Assembly (NCBI GenBank): GCA_016841665.1
Contig: JAENYT010000002.1
Location: 124,001 to 188,000 of the forward strand
Length of the DNA stretch: 64,000 nt
Source: Methanobacteriota archaeon
Lineage (GTDB): Archaea > Halobacteriota > Methanomicrobia > Methanomicrobiales > Methanomicrobiaceae
Direction of reading: 5' to 3'
Made by a program: the position numbers and the translations under genes
Shown here: in pieces, positions 51,826 through 60,601 of the stretch
Layout of the letters: each line of letters begins with the position of its first letter
Position numbering within the stretch: the stretch's first letter is position 1
Notes under the pieces: generated by a model
Seen by the model: only the letters and a program-made list of their open reading frames with translations
Database searches by the model: none
Told to the model about the DNA's origin: nothing

Positions 51826-52511
51826 GTGAGATAATGAGTTACGTCCCCGCGGGAAGTTTTCTGCACCGGATGCCGGTATTGCTTAAAATCGCTGCGATCA
51901 CAGGTATCGTCATCGCCAGTGTACTCACCCACAGCGTGGCGGTGCTTGGGACAATGGTGCTCGTCATCGGGGTTGCCGCAGGAGTTGCCGGACTGCACAG
52001 GGAACTGGTCAGGCAATTGCCCCTCCTGTTCTTTTTAAGCGTGTTCCTTCTCCTTCTCACGGTGGTGACGCTACAAAGCGGCGATACGCTCTTCCTTCTC
52101 ATTCCACCGGGCATGGGAGGATCGGCGGGAGCAATCCCCGTCACTTTGGGTGCGGTGGATTTTACTGCGGTGCTCTCGCTGCGCTTTTTTGCCATGCTCT
52201 TCGCCTTCCAGCTGCTCATCATGTCCACGAAGCCGACCGAACTCACAAACGCCCTGATCGCACTGCATCTGCCCATCGATTACGTATTGATGTTCATCAT
52301 TGCCCTGAGGTTTATTCCCAGCCTCCAGCTCGAAGGACAGCGCATCCATGAAGCCCAGATGGCCCGCGGCTATAATCCGGGGAATGGAATGCTGGGAAAG
52401 ATCCGGAGCCTTCGTCCGCTTCTCATTCCCCTCGTCTCCAATTCGCTCGCAAAAACCCGTGTGCTTGGGTTAACCATAGATATGCGGGGGTACAGGACAA
52501 GGGTGCGCTGA
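51822..52511 (+). CDS. ECF transporter transmembrane coupling subunit EcfT (CbiQ family)
   Basis: 229 residues from ATG 51822, which overlaps the upstream TGA (ATGA) and follows gaggaggtg, an excellent Shine-Dalgarno. Five hydrophobic helices. The cytoplasmic coupling helices with EAQMARGYNPGN and DMRGYRTR provide the two Ala-Arg-Gly-type motifs that contact the ATPases. Completes the transporter with the S-A-A' fusion. Confidence 0.9.
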   Translation: MSEIMSYVPAGSFLHRMPVLLKIAAITGIVIASVLTHSVAVLGTMVLVIGVAAGVAGLHRELVRQLPLLFFLSVFLLLLTVVTLQSGDTLFLLIPPGMGGSAGAIPVTLGAVDFTAVLSLRFFAMLFAFQLLIMSTKPTELTNALIALHLPIDYVLMFIIALRFIPSLQLEGQRIHEAQMARGYNPGNGMLGKIRSLRPLLIPLVSNSLAKTRVLGLTIDMRGYRTRVR

Positions 52512-52808
52512 GCTCAACCACGATTGCCGCATTCGCAAGGGAGGTTCGTCTCTCCCTTCCCGAGACTTTTTTCCAACAGGCACGTATTTTTCCAGCAACC
52601 ATACGGTATTGTGCAATGATCCCCCGATCAGTGCGTATGGATGTATGGTATAGAAAGTATATTGCCATATATATTTCAAATACTATATTTATCTGGGTGC
52701 TGCGGATTCCTCATTCAACGGGGGTGTTCGTGTGCACGGGCCCCGTATTGCGTGTGCCACCTCGCACGCATCGGTCGGTGCACCAGTACAATGGAGGAAC
52801 TTGTCGCA
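52512..52808 (+). promoter_or_regulatory. Intergenic region with promoter of paralogue 2
   Basis: 297 bp; the long N-terminal extension of the track ORF (52641) looks non-coding. TATA-like catatatatttc and actatatttatc occur at about 52667-52693. ggagg lies 11 nt before ATG 52809. Confidence 0.4.
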
Positions 52809-53306
52809 ATGGATACTGCTGACCCGATACCAGTTGAGATGCGCTGGCGCCTCACTGCGCGCACACTGACCTATTTGCCCTTTGCCTACGAAAGGGCCCT
52901 CGGAGATGCTGTGGGAGAGGGGTATAACACAAAGGTCGGGCAGATTTTTCGGAATCTTGGACAGGAAATGTCATCGGTGGCTTTGGCATTTCGCCTTCCG
53001 ACAGGGAATGCAGCTGATCTCGCCATGGCGGTTGAGGTGCTGGTCACGGTTTTGTTCGGTCCGGGTTTCGAGGGGGAGCCGTTGGAAGCAACCGATGAAA
53101 GGGCGGTATTGCGTGTTACTCACTGCCCGTTTGTTGCCATGGCCAGAGAACTGGGAGTCAATCCCGGACATGCATACCTCGTCTGCAATGCATTCAAAAC
53201 CGCACTCGTTGAAGGCCTCAATGAAGATTACCGAGCATCGGTGCTCTGGGCACGCTGCTTCGGAAACGCCATCTGCGAAATGACAATTGAGCGAAAAGAG
53301 GAGTAG
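52809..53306 (+). CDS. Cysteine-containing cytosolic protein (paralogue 2)
   Basis: 165 residues from ATG 52809 (MDTADPIPVEMRWRLTARTLTYLPFAYE). This start aligns residue for residue with paralogue 1 (MVDISRIPIEIRWR), so the longer ORF start is rejected. Conserved features: FGPGFEGEPLEATDERAVLRVTHCPF, CNAFKTALVEGLNEDY and CFGNAICEMTIERKEE. The CTTC pair of paralogue 1 is reduced to a single Cys here (VCNAF), so metal coordination, if any, differs. Follows ecfT after 297 bp with its own promoter. Confidence 0.6.
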   Translation: MDTADPIPVEMRWRLTARTLTYLPFAYERALGDAVGEGYNTKVGQIFRNLGQEMSSVALAFRLPTGNAADLAMAVEVLVTVLFGPGFEGEPLEATDERAVLRVTHCPFVAMARELGVNPGHAYLVCNAFKTALVEGLNEDYRASVLWARCFGNAICEMTIERKEE

Positions 53307-53409
53307 GCTACAGGGGCCTCTTCTCTTGCCACAGGAAATCCGATGCAGATGGACCAAAAGAGGGCATTCGGATTGCCTGTTCCCATCCAAAACACCGGTG
53401 AGGATCCTG

Positions 53410-54732
53410 TCAGGATCCCTGTGCCGGTAGGGAGAATATCCCCTTGAAAAATGAAACCAGCGCTGAACGGACTTCAAGGAAGATACCGGATGCACCGGAC
53501 TGCCCGGAGACAGGGGGGAGATCGGCTCCGCCATCTCCCCCGGGTCCCCTGTCGGCGAGTTTCGATTCTTTGACCGGCGGCTCGAGCGGCTGGGTCGTGG
53601 TGTGATCCGGTGCCGGCGTGGACGTGGGCGTTACGGAGGGTGTGGCATTTTCCTCTTCTGCGGCCGTTGCCTCGCGTTCAAGCGTGAAGGCATACACATT
53701 GTGCGCATCGGCAGCCACTCCGATGTTTTCCTCTTCATTCAGGCATACGAATTTGACAGGTTCGCTGGTATCGATCTCCTTGCACAGATTTCCTGCCCTA
53801 TCAAACACAAACACTTTCTTTTCGAGCGATCCTGCGGCGATATAGTTGCCTGAAGGTGTGATATCGATAGCATATATCCAGAATCCACACTGTTTTTTCC
53901 ATTTCTGCTGACCATTGCTGTCAAGCAGGTAGACGAAATTGTCGATAGAATTTTGGGTCGCATCCTTCGTGCCCACGGCGATCAGGTACTCCCCGTTTTC
54001 CACATCGGATACATCCATGGAGAGCACCTCACCATCGATCCTGCACTCCCAGCTCTCCTCGCGCTCACCTGTCTCGCCATGCAGGGCACCGATCTCGTAG
54101 ATTCTGTTCCCTGCGCCGTATATCGCATATGCGCCGTCTTCGGTCATCACGGCCATTTCGCCGCGGGCAGCATTTTCCCACCGTCCGCTTCCTGAACGGG
54201 CATTGTAGCAGTGAAGACCGTCATCTTCGACGGCAAGGATGCGGGCAGTGTTCCAGTTCAAGAGCACACTGGATGGGTGGGCCATATGTTCGATCCTCTC
54301 TTCGAGCAATTCTTCTCCTTCCCGGGCATACACGCTGCAATCTGAGCCGAGCACGAAGTAGTCTTTGCCGTCATCGGATATGGCGACTATATCAGATATC
54401 AGGACATCCTCGGTGATCTCTTCTCTCCAGGACAGTTTTCCTTCCAAGTCGATGAAATGGAGGAAATTATTGCGCAGGCCGACAATGATTGAGCCGTCTT
54501 TGATGAACTGCAGATCATCCCCCGAATGTTCATGCCACAGCAGGGTTCCTTCCCGGTCCATGCAGTAGATGCGTTCGCCGCCCGCAACGACATAGGAGCC
54601 ATCGGGAGAGAGTTCGAGGCAGCTGATTTCGTGCTCAGTGGTGCACTTCCAGAGTGCGTCGTCTGCATCCGCCGCGACAATGAGAGAAAAACACAGAACC
54701 AGGATGACCATACCGGTTTTCAAAGAGATCAT
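53410..54732 (-). CDS. Secreted WD40/PQQ-like beta-propeller protein with low-complexity C-terminus
   Basis: 440 residues. Signal peptide MISLKTGMVILVLCFSLIVAADA. Propeller blades repeat a pattern such as EISCLELSPDGSYVVAGG, IYCMDREGTLLWH and ITPSGNYIAAGSLEKKVFVFDRAGN to about 355. A Thr/Pro-rich stalk (TPSVTPTSTPAPDHTTTQP) follows. The C-terminal 25 residues (FLEVRSALVSFFKGIFSLPAQGS) form an amphipathic or weakly hydrophobic helix that may contact the membrane or be processed. Role unknown; likely extracellular. Confidence 0.75.
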   Translation of the reverse strand: MISLKTGMVILVLCFSLIVAADADDALWKCTTEHEISCLELSPDGSYVVAGGERIYCMDREGTLLWHEHSGDDLQFIKDGSIIVGLRNNFLHFIDLEGKLSWREEITEDVLISDIVAISDDGKDYFVLGSDCSVYAREGEELLEERIEHMAHPSSVLLNWNTARILAVEDDGLHCYNARSGSGRWENAARGEMAVMTEDGAYAIYGAGNRIYEIGALHGETGEREESWECRIDGEVLSMDVSDVENGEYLIAVGTKDATQNSIDNFVYLLDSNGQQKWKKQCGFWIYAIDITPSGNYIAAGSLEKKVFVFDRAGNLCKEIDTSEPVKFVCLNEEENIGVAADAHNVYAFTLEREATAAEEENATPSVTPTSTPAPDHTTTQPLEPPVKESKLADRGPGGDGGADLPPVSGQSGASGIFLEVRSALVSFFKGIFSLPAQGS

Positions 54733-54885
54733 AGGGCATCAAGTATTTTGTTAATAATATAATTAAAACATAAATATTTTTCCGACCTGGTATCGCGCTT
54801 CGTGTATACGTTTCCAAAAAATCACTTCAGGAATCGGAGGACAAAATCGAAGGGACTATCGGACCTCGTTTTATACCTTTGGGTG

Positions 54886-55341
54886 ATGGACATCCATTTT
54901 TGCCGATACTATGCCAGCGATGGATACCCGCCTTCAAACCGGTACTGCAGGGAATGTCCTCACTCGTGGCGCGGGTGTGATGCACTCTGGGAACGGGTGA
55001 TCACGCTGGCTGGTTCGAGCGGAGGAAATCCTCTCTCTCTGCCTGGCACCCAGGCAGTCCTCTCTCCCCATCCCACCTCACCGCATTTTGTCAGACTGAG
55101 GGTGAATACGGTGTGGAACCTGCCCCGGGAGGATTTCCTTCACTTTATTGCGACAGGGCATGCAGGAATGGGCAGGAAAGGTGACCGGCACAATCCTCGC
55201 AGTGCTCCGAGCATGACACGGCAGGAGCCCTATGTGGGAGCCATCGTGGAACTGCTGGGAGGGTGGCAGTGTGACGAGATAGCACTCGTCAGGATGATTC
55301 AGGGAAGAGACGCCTCCGATGCGGATGCATACCGGAGTTAA
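54886..55341 (+). CDS. Hypothetical protein with N-terminal CxxC-type cysteine cluster
   Basis: 151 residues from ATG 54886 (MDIHFCRYYASDGYPPSNRYCRECPHSWRGC). Five cysteines in the first 31 residues, in the pattern C-x14-C-x2-C-x6-C, suggest a small zinc site. The rest (LRVNTVWNLPREDFLHFIATGHAGMGRKGDRH, GAIVELLGGWQCDEIALVRMI) looks globular. No family recognised. The track start at 54802 lies within the likely promoter. Confidence 0.5.
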   Translation: MDIHFCRYYASDGYPPSNRYCRECPHSWRGCDALWERVITLAGSSGGNPLSLPGTQAVLSPHPTSPHFVRLRVNTVWNLPREDFLHFIATGHAGMGRKGDRHNPRSAPSMTRQEPYVGAIVELLGGWQCDEIALVRMIQGRDASDADAYRS

Positions 55342-55743
55342 ACAGGTACCAATACCTTTCCCGGGCTCGTGGGCCCCTCGTTCATATATTTCCGGAGAGG
55401 CCGCTGTATCGGCATCTGCATCTCCTGGTCTGCTCCCTCGTCGCGACAGAGGACACACCTGCCTGTGGGATGGGATGAAGGATATTTCCGGTCCTCCGGA
55501 ATGCGGCGAATCTTCAGATACCTGCATGGGCAGGTGAAATAATGATTTAATGCTGCTATTTTCCTTATTTAAGGTTGAATCGAGTATATTTCATGGATGG
55601 GAAAACTCTGCGTTGGAATATGAATGAAAAATATATATATTATATTATATAATATGCGAAATGTTCCACGATTATCCTGCAATAAATGGCAATGTGCAGT
55701 ACATCGGGAAAGCAGAAGAGTAAAATTCACCAGAGGTGATACA
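55342..55743 (+). promoter_or_regulatory. Intergenic region with AT-rich promoter of the small secreted protein
   Basis: About 400 bp without a convincing gene. aatatatatattatattatataatatg at 55629-55655 is a very AT-rich TATA region, about 90-115 bp before the ATG at 55744, and gaggtgat lies just before it, so a leader of about 65 nt and high expression are plausible. Confidence 0.45.
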
Positions 55744-56184
55744 ATGAAACTATGGATAATATCAGGTCTGGCACTCATCGCAGTGCTGCTCCTTGTCATG
55801 CCCGCGGTTGCCTGTGACTTTCCTGACGAGCCGTTGACACAGGGATACTGGAAAAATCATCCCGAAGATTGGCCTTATTTAGAAAAATTTGACTATGAAA
55901 ACTTCTACAAGAGTGGTGACTGTTACATGGAGGTGCTGAAAACCACGACCAAGGGCAATGCGTACTACATCCTCGCTCACCAGTTCATCGCTGCCCGTCT
56001 CAACGGAGCTCCATGGACCAGTCCGGATTCAGTGGACAAGGCGTGGTGGGATGCATGGCAGCTGTTCTGTACCTATTCCCCCGATGAAGTCGCGTCATGG
56101 AAAGGGAACGATGGTGATCGACAAAAGTTCATCTGTCTCGCAGATATTCTTGACAAGTACAACAACGGTTGTTATTCCTCATAG
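55744..56184 (+). CDS. Small secreted protein with TQGYWKNH motif
   Basis: 146 residues from ATG 55744 with the Shine-Dalgarno gaggtgat; the 186-residue ORF start is in the leader. Signal peptide MKLWIISGLALIAVLLLVMPAVA. The mature part starts CDFPDEPLTQGYWKNHPEDWP, a GYWKNH motif seen in many secreted archaeal and bacterial surface proteins. It continues with AYYILAHQFIAARLNGA, DKAWWDAWQLFCTYSPDE and ends in LADILDKYNNGCYSS. Four cysteines could form disulphides. Function unknown. Confidence 0.7.
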   Translation: MKLWIISGLALIAVLLLVMPAVACDFPDEPLTQGYWKNHPEDWPYLEKFDYENFYKSGDCYMEVLKTTTKGNAYYILAHQFIAARLNGAPWTSPDSVDKAWWDAWQLFCTYSPDEVASWKGNDGDRQKFICLADILDKYNNGCYSS

Positions 56185-56317
56185 AGTATAAGGAATAATA
56201 TCTCTTCTTTTTTCGAACACTATGCAAATAAGGATTCATTATTCTCTTATATACCGGGAAATGAGAGGAATGAATCCCCAAATCATCAGAAAAACGCACG
56301 AAATTTCATGAGAAAAG

Positions 56318-56391
56318 TGGGCTCGTTGAGATTCGAACTCAAGACCTCCGCCGTGTCAAGGCGACGTCATAACCAGCTAGACCACGAGCCC
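56318..56391 (-). tRNA. tRNA-Val (GAC anticodon)
   Basis: On the minus strand the acceptor stem GGGCTCG pairs with CGAGCCC, and the discriminator is A. The D arm is GTCTAGCTGGTTATGAC and the anticodon stem-loop is TCGCC-TTGACAC-GGCGG with anticodon GAC. The T arm is TTGAG-TTCGAAT-CTCAA. 74 nt, no intron and no encoded CCA. It lies alone between the secreted-protein gene and serA. Confidence 0.95.
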
Positions 56392-56576
56392 ATCGGTTGC
56401 GTCTTGGCGCTCTACAATATGGGACGCCGATCTATAAAAGAATTCCCTTTTCATTGCCGATAATAAGCCCGATTGCGTGCAAATGCGCTGATTCTGCACA
56501 AATGGGCTATCGTTTCGAGCAGTACGCTGCCTGAGGATTGCCACCAAAAAAGGGGAACTGTGCTGATGGGAATATT

Positions 56577-58163
56577 TTAGATATGTGCGTATTTTGCCGT
56601 AAATACGCCCTCTGATTTCCTCATCTCCTCGATGGCTTCGTTCGGGACTTCGCTGTCCACATTGAGCACCATGATGGCCTCTTCGCCAGGCTTGTTGCGG
56701 CCGACCTGCATGCCGGCGATATTTACGTTGTGGCGGCCGATGATGGTGGCGAACCGCCCGATAACCCCAGGAACATCGTGGTGGCGGGAGATAACCACGT
56801 GGCCGCCAGGCGTCATGTCGGTCATATACTCCCCGATGCAGACGATGCGCTGTTTATCCTTGCCCGCAACATTGCCGCTTACCGACTCGATCATCTTGTC
56901 GGTTTTTGCGGTGATGGTGACAATATTGGTAAAGCCCCTGGACTCCTCGGTGACAGTTTCGCTCACCTTGATGCCGCGTTCCAGGGCAATAAACTCTGCA
57001 TTGACAATATTGACCGGGTTCTGGAGAATGGGGTCGAGAAGCCCCTTCAGTGCCATCCTGGTGATGAATTTCGTATTCTGTCCGAAATCGGCGGCTTTTC
57101 CGCCGTATTCGATCTCCACTGCCTGAAGTCTGCCCTCGACGAGCTGGATGAGAAGTTTGCCCATCTTTCCGGCAAGAGTCGCGTAGGGCTCGATGAGTTC
57201 CTGCTGTTCTGCCGGAATCATGGGCGCATTGACAACAAATTTTGCCGTCCCTCCCTTCAGGACTTCAATGCACTGTTTCGCCACGGAGACCGCTACATTC
57301 TGTTGCGCCTCAACGGTGCTTGCCCCGAGGTGCGGCGTGGTGATCACCTGCGGGAGTTGGAGCAGGGGAGAGCCGAACGGAGGCTCTTCCTCAAAGACAT
57401 CGAGGGCGGCTCCCGCAACCTTGCCGGCCCTGATGGCCCTGTTGAGCGCTTCCTCGTCGATGATACCGCCGCGTGCGCAATTGACGATACGGACGCCGTC
57501 TTTCATCATGGCGATAGTCCTGTCATTGATGACATGCCTCGTTTCCTTAACGAGGGGTGTGTGGATGGTGATGAAGTCGGCAGCGGCAAAGATGTCCTCT
57601 AGCGACATCACCTCTACTCCCAGCTGCTTTGCCCGTTCGATATTGATGTAGGGGTCGTAGGCAATGCACTTCATGTCCAGGGCGATGGCACGGCGGGCAA
57701 CTTCCTGCCCGATTCGTCCGAATCCGACAATACCCAGAACTTTTTCGTTTAATTCCACGCCCATGAATTTCGATCTCTTCCATTCGCCTGCTTTCAGAGA
57801 GGCATTGGCCTGCGGGATATTTCGGGCGAGCGCCGCCATCATGGCAAGCGTATGCTCCGTTGCGGCGAGCGTGTTTCCTCCAGGAGCGTTTGCAACGATA
57901 ATTCCCTTGCGTGTCGCAGCATCGAGGTCGATGTTGTCCACGCCGGCGCCCGCACGCCCGATATATTTGAGCTTGCCGGCCGCTTCGATGACGCGTGCGG
58001 TCACCTGAGTGCCGCTCCGGACCAAAAGACCGTCATACTGTCCGATGATATCGACGAGGTCGTCTTCTGAAAAATCGGTCTTGACGTCCACATCGCAAAA
58101 ATCCCTGAGAATATCTATTCCTTCTTCCGCCAGTGGATCACTGACCAGGACTCTATATTTCAC
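56577..58163 (-). CDS. serA: D-3-phosphoglycerate dehydrogenase
   Basis: First step of serine synthesis from 3-phosphoglycerate (NAD). 528 residues from GTG 58163 (VKYRVLVSDPLAEEGIDIL). The 571-residue track ORF includes 43 upstream residues that are not family-like. NAD-binding GIVGFGRIGQEVARRA, catalytic RGGIIDEEAL and TPHLGASTVEAQ are present. An intervening domain and a C-terminal ACT domain (VISRHHDVPGVIGRFATIIGRHNVNIAGMQVGR) for serine feedback follow. Divergent from ppsA across 167 bp. Confidence 0.94.
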   Translation of the reverse strand: MKYRVLVSDPLAEEGIDILRDFCDVDVKTDFSEDDLVDIIGQYDGLLVRSGTQVTARVIEAAGKLKYIGRAGAGVDNIDLDAATRKGIIVANAPGGNTLAATEHTLAMMAALARNIPQANASLKAGEWKRSKFMGVELNEKVLGIVGFGRIGQEVARRAIALDMKCIAYDPYINIERAKQLGVEVMSLEDIFAAADFITIHTPLVKETRHVINDRTIAMMKDGVRIVNCARGGIIDEEALNRAIRAGKVAGAALDVFEEEPPFGSPLLQLPQVITTPHLGASTVEAQQNVAVSVAKQCIEVLKGGTAKFVVNAPMIPAEQQELIEPYATLAGKMGKLLIQLVEGRLQAVEIEYGGKAADFGQNTKFITRMALKGLLDPILQNPVNIVNAEFIALERGIKVSETVTEESRGFTNIVTITAKTDKMIESVSGNVAGKDKQRIVCIGEYMTDMTPGGHVVISRHHDVPGVIGRFATIIGRHNVNIAGMQVGRNKPGEEAIMVLNVDSEVPNEAIEEMRKSEGVFTAKYAHI

Positions 58164-58330
58164 GTTGAAACCCCATATTGAATCTCCCTGCACCGTATTC
58201 ATGCTTTTCATCTGACTGGCGAGCACGCTGGGAAAGATCTGTATTGCGGCAGTATACCGCGAATACCTGAAGGAGATAAAAACACAAAACATGTATTAAT
58301 AATCCCGGTAAGTTATTAGATGGTGCGAGC
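58164..58330. promoter_or_regulatory. Divergent promoter region serA/ppsA
   Basis: 167 bp. acatgtattaataatcccgg at about 58290-58309 is a plausible TATA region for ppsA, 22-35 bp before its ATG. No distinct serA TATA box was identified. Confidence 0.4.
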
Positions 58331-60601
58331 ATGAACGAACAGCCCAATATTCTGTGGCTTGAAGAGATAAAAAAGGATGATATCGTCTCTGTTGGAGGAA
58401 AAGGTGCATCTCTGGGAGAAATGACCTCAATAGGTCTCCCCGTGCCGAAAGCTTTCGTTGTTACTGCACACGCATTCCGAAGGTTTCTCGTCGAAACGGG
58501 CATCGAAGAGGCCCTCTTCAACAAGCTGTACAACCTTGATGTTGATGATCCCCAGCGACTCGAAACAGCTGCAAATGAGGCAAAAGAACTTGTACTCAGC
58601 GTACCCATGCCTGAAGATATAAAGGAGGATATTGCTGATTCATATGAGAAAATCGGGCATGATCTGGTCGTTGCCGTTCGCTCGAGTGCTACTGCTGAAG
58701 ACCTTCCTGACGCAAGTTTTGCCGGTCAGCAGGAGACATATCTCAATATCAAGGGAGTCGATGATCTCCTCGAAGCGGTGCAGAAATGCTGGGCTTCACT
58801 TTACGGGGGGCGTGCGATCTACTACCGGTCAAAGCAGGGTTTCGACGACCGGAGCGTGAATATTGCCGTCGTCATACAGGAACTGGTGTATTCCGAGAAA
58901 GCCGGGGTGTTATTCTCTTCCCACCCCGTTACCGGGGAGCCGACGACCATCATCGAGGGATCATGGGGGCTTGGTGAAGCAGTGGTTTCGGGCAGCGTCT
59001 CTCCTGATAAATACGTATATGATCACCGGATGGAGGCTGTGGTGGACCGATATATCGCCCATAAGGAAGTGGAAATCATTCCTGACGGCGACCACGGTAC
59101 AATCGAGGTCGAGATAGATAAGGAACGGCAGAACGCCGCGGTGCTCAGCGATGAAGAGATCAAGCAACTGGCAAAGTTCGGGAAAATCTCAGAGGACCAC
59201 TATGGTATTCCCCAGGATATGGAATGGGGGATTGTGGACGAAGAGATCTATGTGCTCCAGTCCCGACCCATCACCACCATCGCGTCCGGAAAAGCAAAAC
59301 CTGCCGAGAAGGGTGGTGAAGCGGAGGCCAGGATCATTCTTGAGGGACAGGGAGCATCCCCGGGAATTGCAAGCGGCAAGGTAGTCATTATCAGGGATAT
59401 CAAGGATGCGGGGAAGGTCAAAGAGGGGGATATCCTTGTAGCAAAGATGACCAATCCTGATATGGTTCCGGCAATGCGCAGAGTGGCTGCAATCATCACT
59501 GACGAAGGCGGAATGACCTGCCATGCGGCAATCGTGAGTCGTGAGCTGGGGACCCCTGCCGTGGTGGGCACAAAGACCGCCACGTCCAAGCTTAAGAACG
59601 GACAGGTCGTCACCATCGATGGCGAAAAAGGCCTCGTCTACGAGGGTTCGCTTGAAAAGCCGAAAGAGGAGGAGGCGAAACCTGTTATCGCCACCGCTCC
59701 CATGGTGACGGCCACCGCCATCAAGGTGAACGTCTCCCTCCCGGAAGCCGCAAAGCGTGCGGCCGACACCGGTGCCGATGGTGTGGGGCTGCTCCGCATT
59801 GAACATCTTATTCTTGGGTTGAACCGCACTCCCGGCTGGTTTATCAAGAACGGCAGGGAGGAGGAGTTCATCGACGAGCTCTACAAGGGCATCAAGGTCG
59901 TGCTCGACGCCTTTTCCGGCAAGTCCGTATGGGTTCGGACCCTTGACGCACCCACCGACGAGTTTCGGAACATGGAAGGGGGAGAAGATGAGCCGGACGA
60001 ACACAATCCCATGCTCGGGTGGCGGGGTATCCGGAGGGATCTCCAAACCCCCAAGCAGTTCCGGCTTCAGGTCGAGGCCTTCAAACGCCTCTGGGACCAG
60101 GGATATGACAACCTCGGCCTCATGTTCCCCCTGGTCAGCTCGCCGGAAGAGTTCGTGCAGGCTCGTGAAATGCTTCGCTCGTGGGGCGTGGATGTGGAGA
60201 ACCGGACACTCGGCATCATGATCGAGATCCCCAGCAGTGCCCTTCTCATCGAAGACTTCATCCGTGCCGGCATCAAATTTGCCTCGTTCGGCACCAACGA
60301 TCTCATCCAGTACACGCTTGCAATCGACCGGAACAACCAGAATGTGGCCGGTATGTACTACCCCAAGCACCCTGCGGTGCTCAAGCTCATTGACGATGCC
60401 ATCCAATCCTGTCGAACTCATGGCGTGGAGTGCTCCATCTGCGGGCAGGCGGGGTCAGACCCGGCGATGGTGGAGTGGCTGATCCGTCACGGCATCACCA
60501 GCGTATCCGCAAACATCGACGCGGTTGCAAAGATCCGCGAGACCGCGTCCCGCACGGAACAGCGCATGGTCCTCGATTTTGTGAGAAGCAACAATGCGTA
60601 A
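58331..60601 (+). CDS. ppsA: Phosphoenolpyruvate synthase
   Basis: Converts pyruvate and ATP to PEP, AMP and phosphate, the entry to gluconeogenesis in methanogens. 756 residues. N-terminal ATP-binding domain (VAVRSSATAEDLPDASFAGQQ, GEAVVSGSVSPDKY), swivelling phosphohistidine domain GGMTCHAAIVSRELGTPAV with His near 398, and C-terminal PEP/pyruvate barrel (FVSLFGTND-equivalent FASFGTNDLIQYTLAIDRNN, SICGQAGSDP). The stop overlaps the mfnA start by 8 bp. Confidence 0.96.
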   Translation: MNEQPNILWLEEIKKDDIVSVGGKGASLGEMTSIGLPVPKAFVVTAHAFRRFLVETGIEEALFNKLYNLDVDDPQRLETAANEAKELVLSVPMPEDIKEDIADSYEKIGHDLVVAVRSSATAEDLPDASFAGQQETYLNIKGVDDLLEAVQKCWASLYGGRAIYYRSKQGFDDRSVNIAVVIQELVYSEKAGVLFSSHPVTGEPTTIIEGSWGLGEAVVSGSVSPDKYVYDHRMEAVVDRYIAHKEVEIIPDGDHGTIEVEIDKERQNAAVLSDEEIKQLAKFGKISEDHYGIPQDMEWGIVDEEIYVLQSRPITTIASGKAKPAEKGGEAEARIILEGQGASPGIASGKVVIIRDIKDAGKVKEGDILVAKMTNPDMVPAMRRVAAIITDEGGMTCHAAIVSRELGTPAVVGTKTATSKLKNGQVVTIDGEKGLVYEGSLEKPKEEEAKPVIATAPMVTATAIKVNVSLPEAAKRAADTGADGVGLLRIEHLILGLNRTPGWFIKNGREEEFIDELYKGIKVVLDAFSGKSVWVRTLDAPTDEFRNMEGGEDEPDEHNPMLGWRGIRRDLQTPKQFRLQVEAFKRLWDQGYDNLGLMFPLVSSPEEFVQAREMLRSWGVDVENRTLGIMIEIPSSALLIEDFIRAGIKFASFGTNDLIQYTLAIDRNNQNVAGMYYPKHPAVLKLIDDAIQSCRTHGVECSICGQAGSDPAMVEWLIRHGITSVSANIDAVAKIRETASRTEQRMVLDFVRSNNA

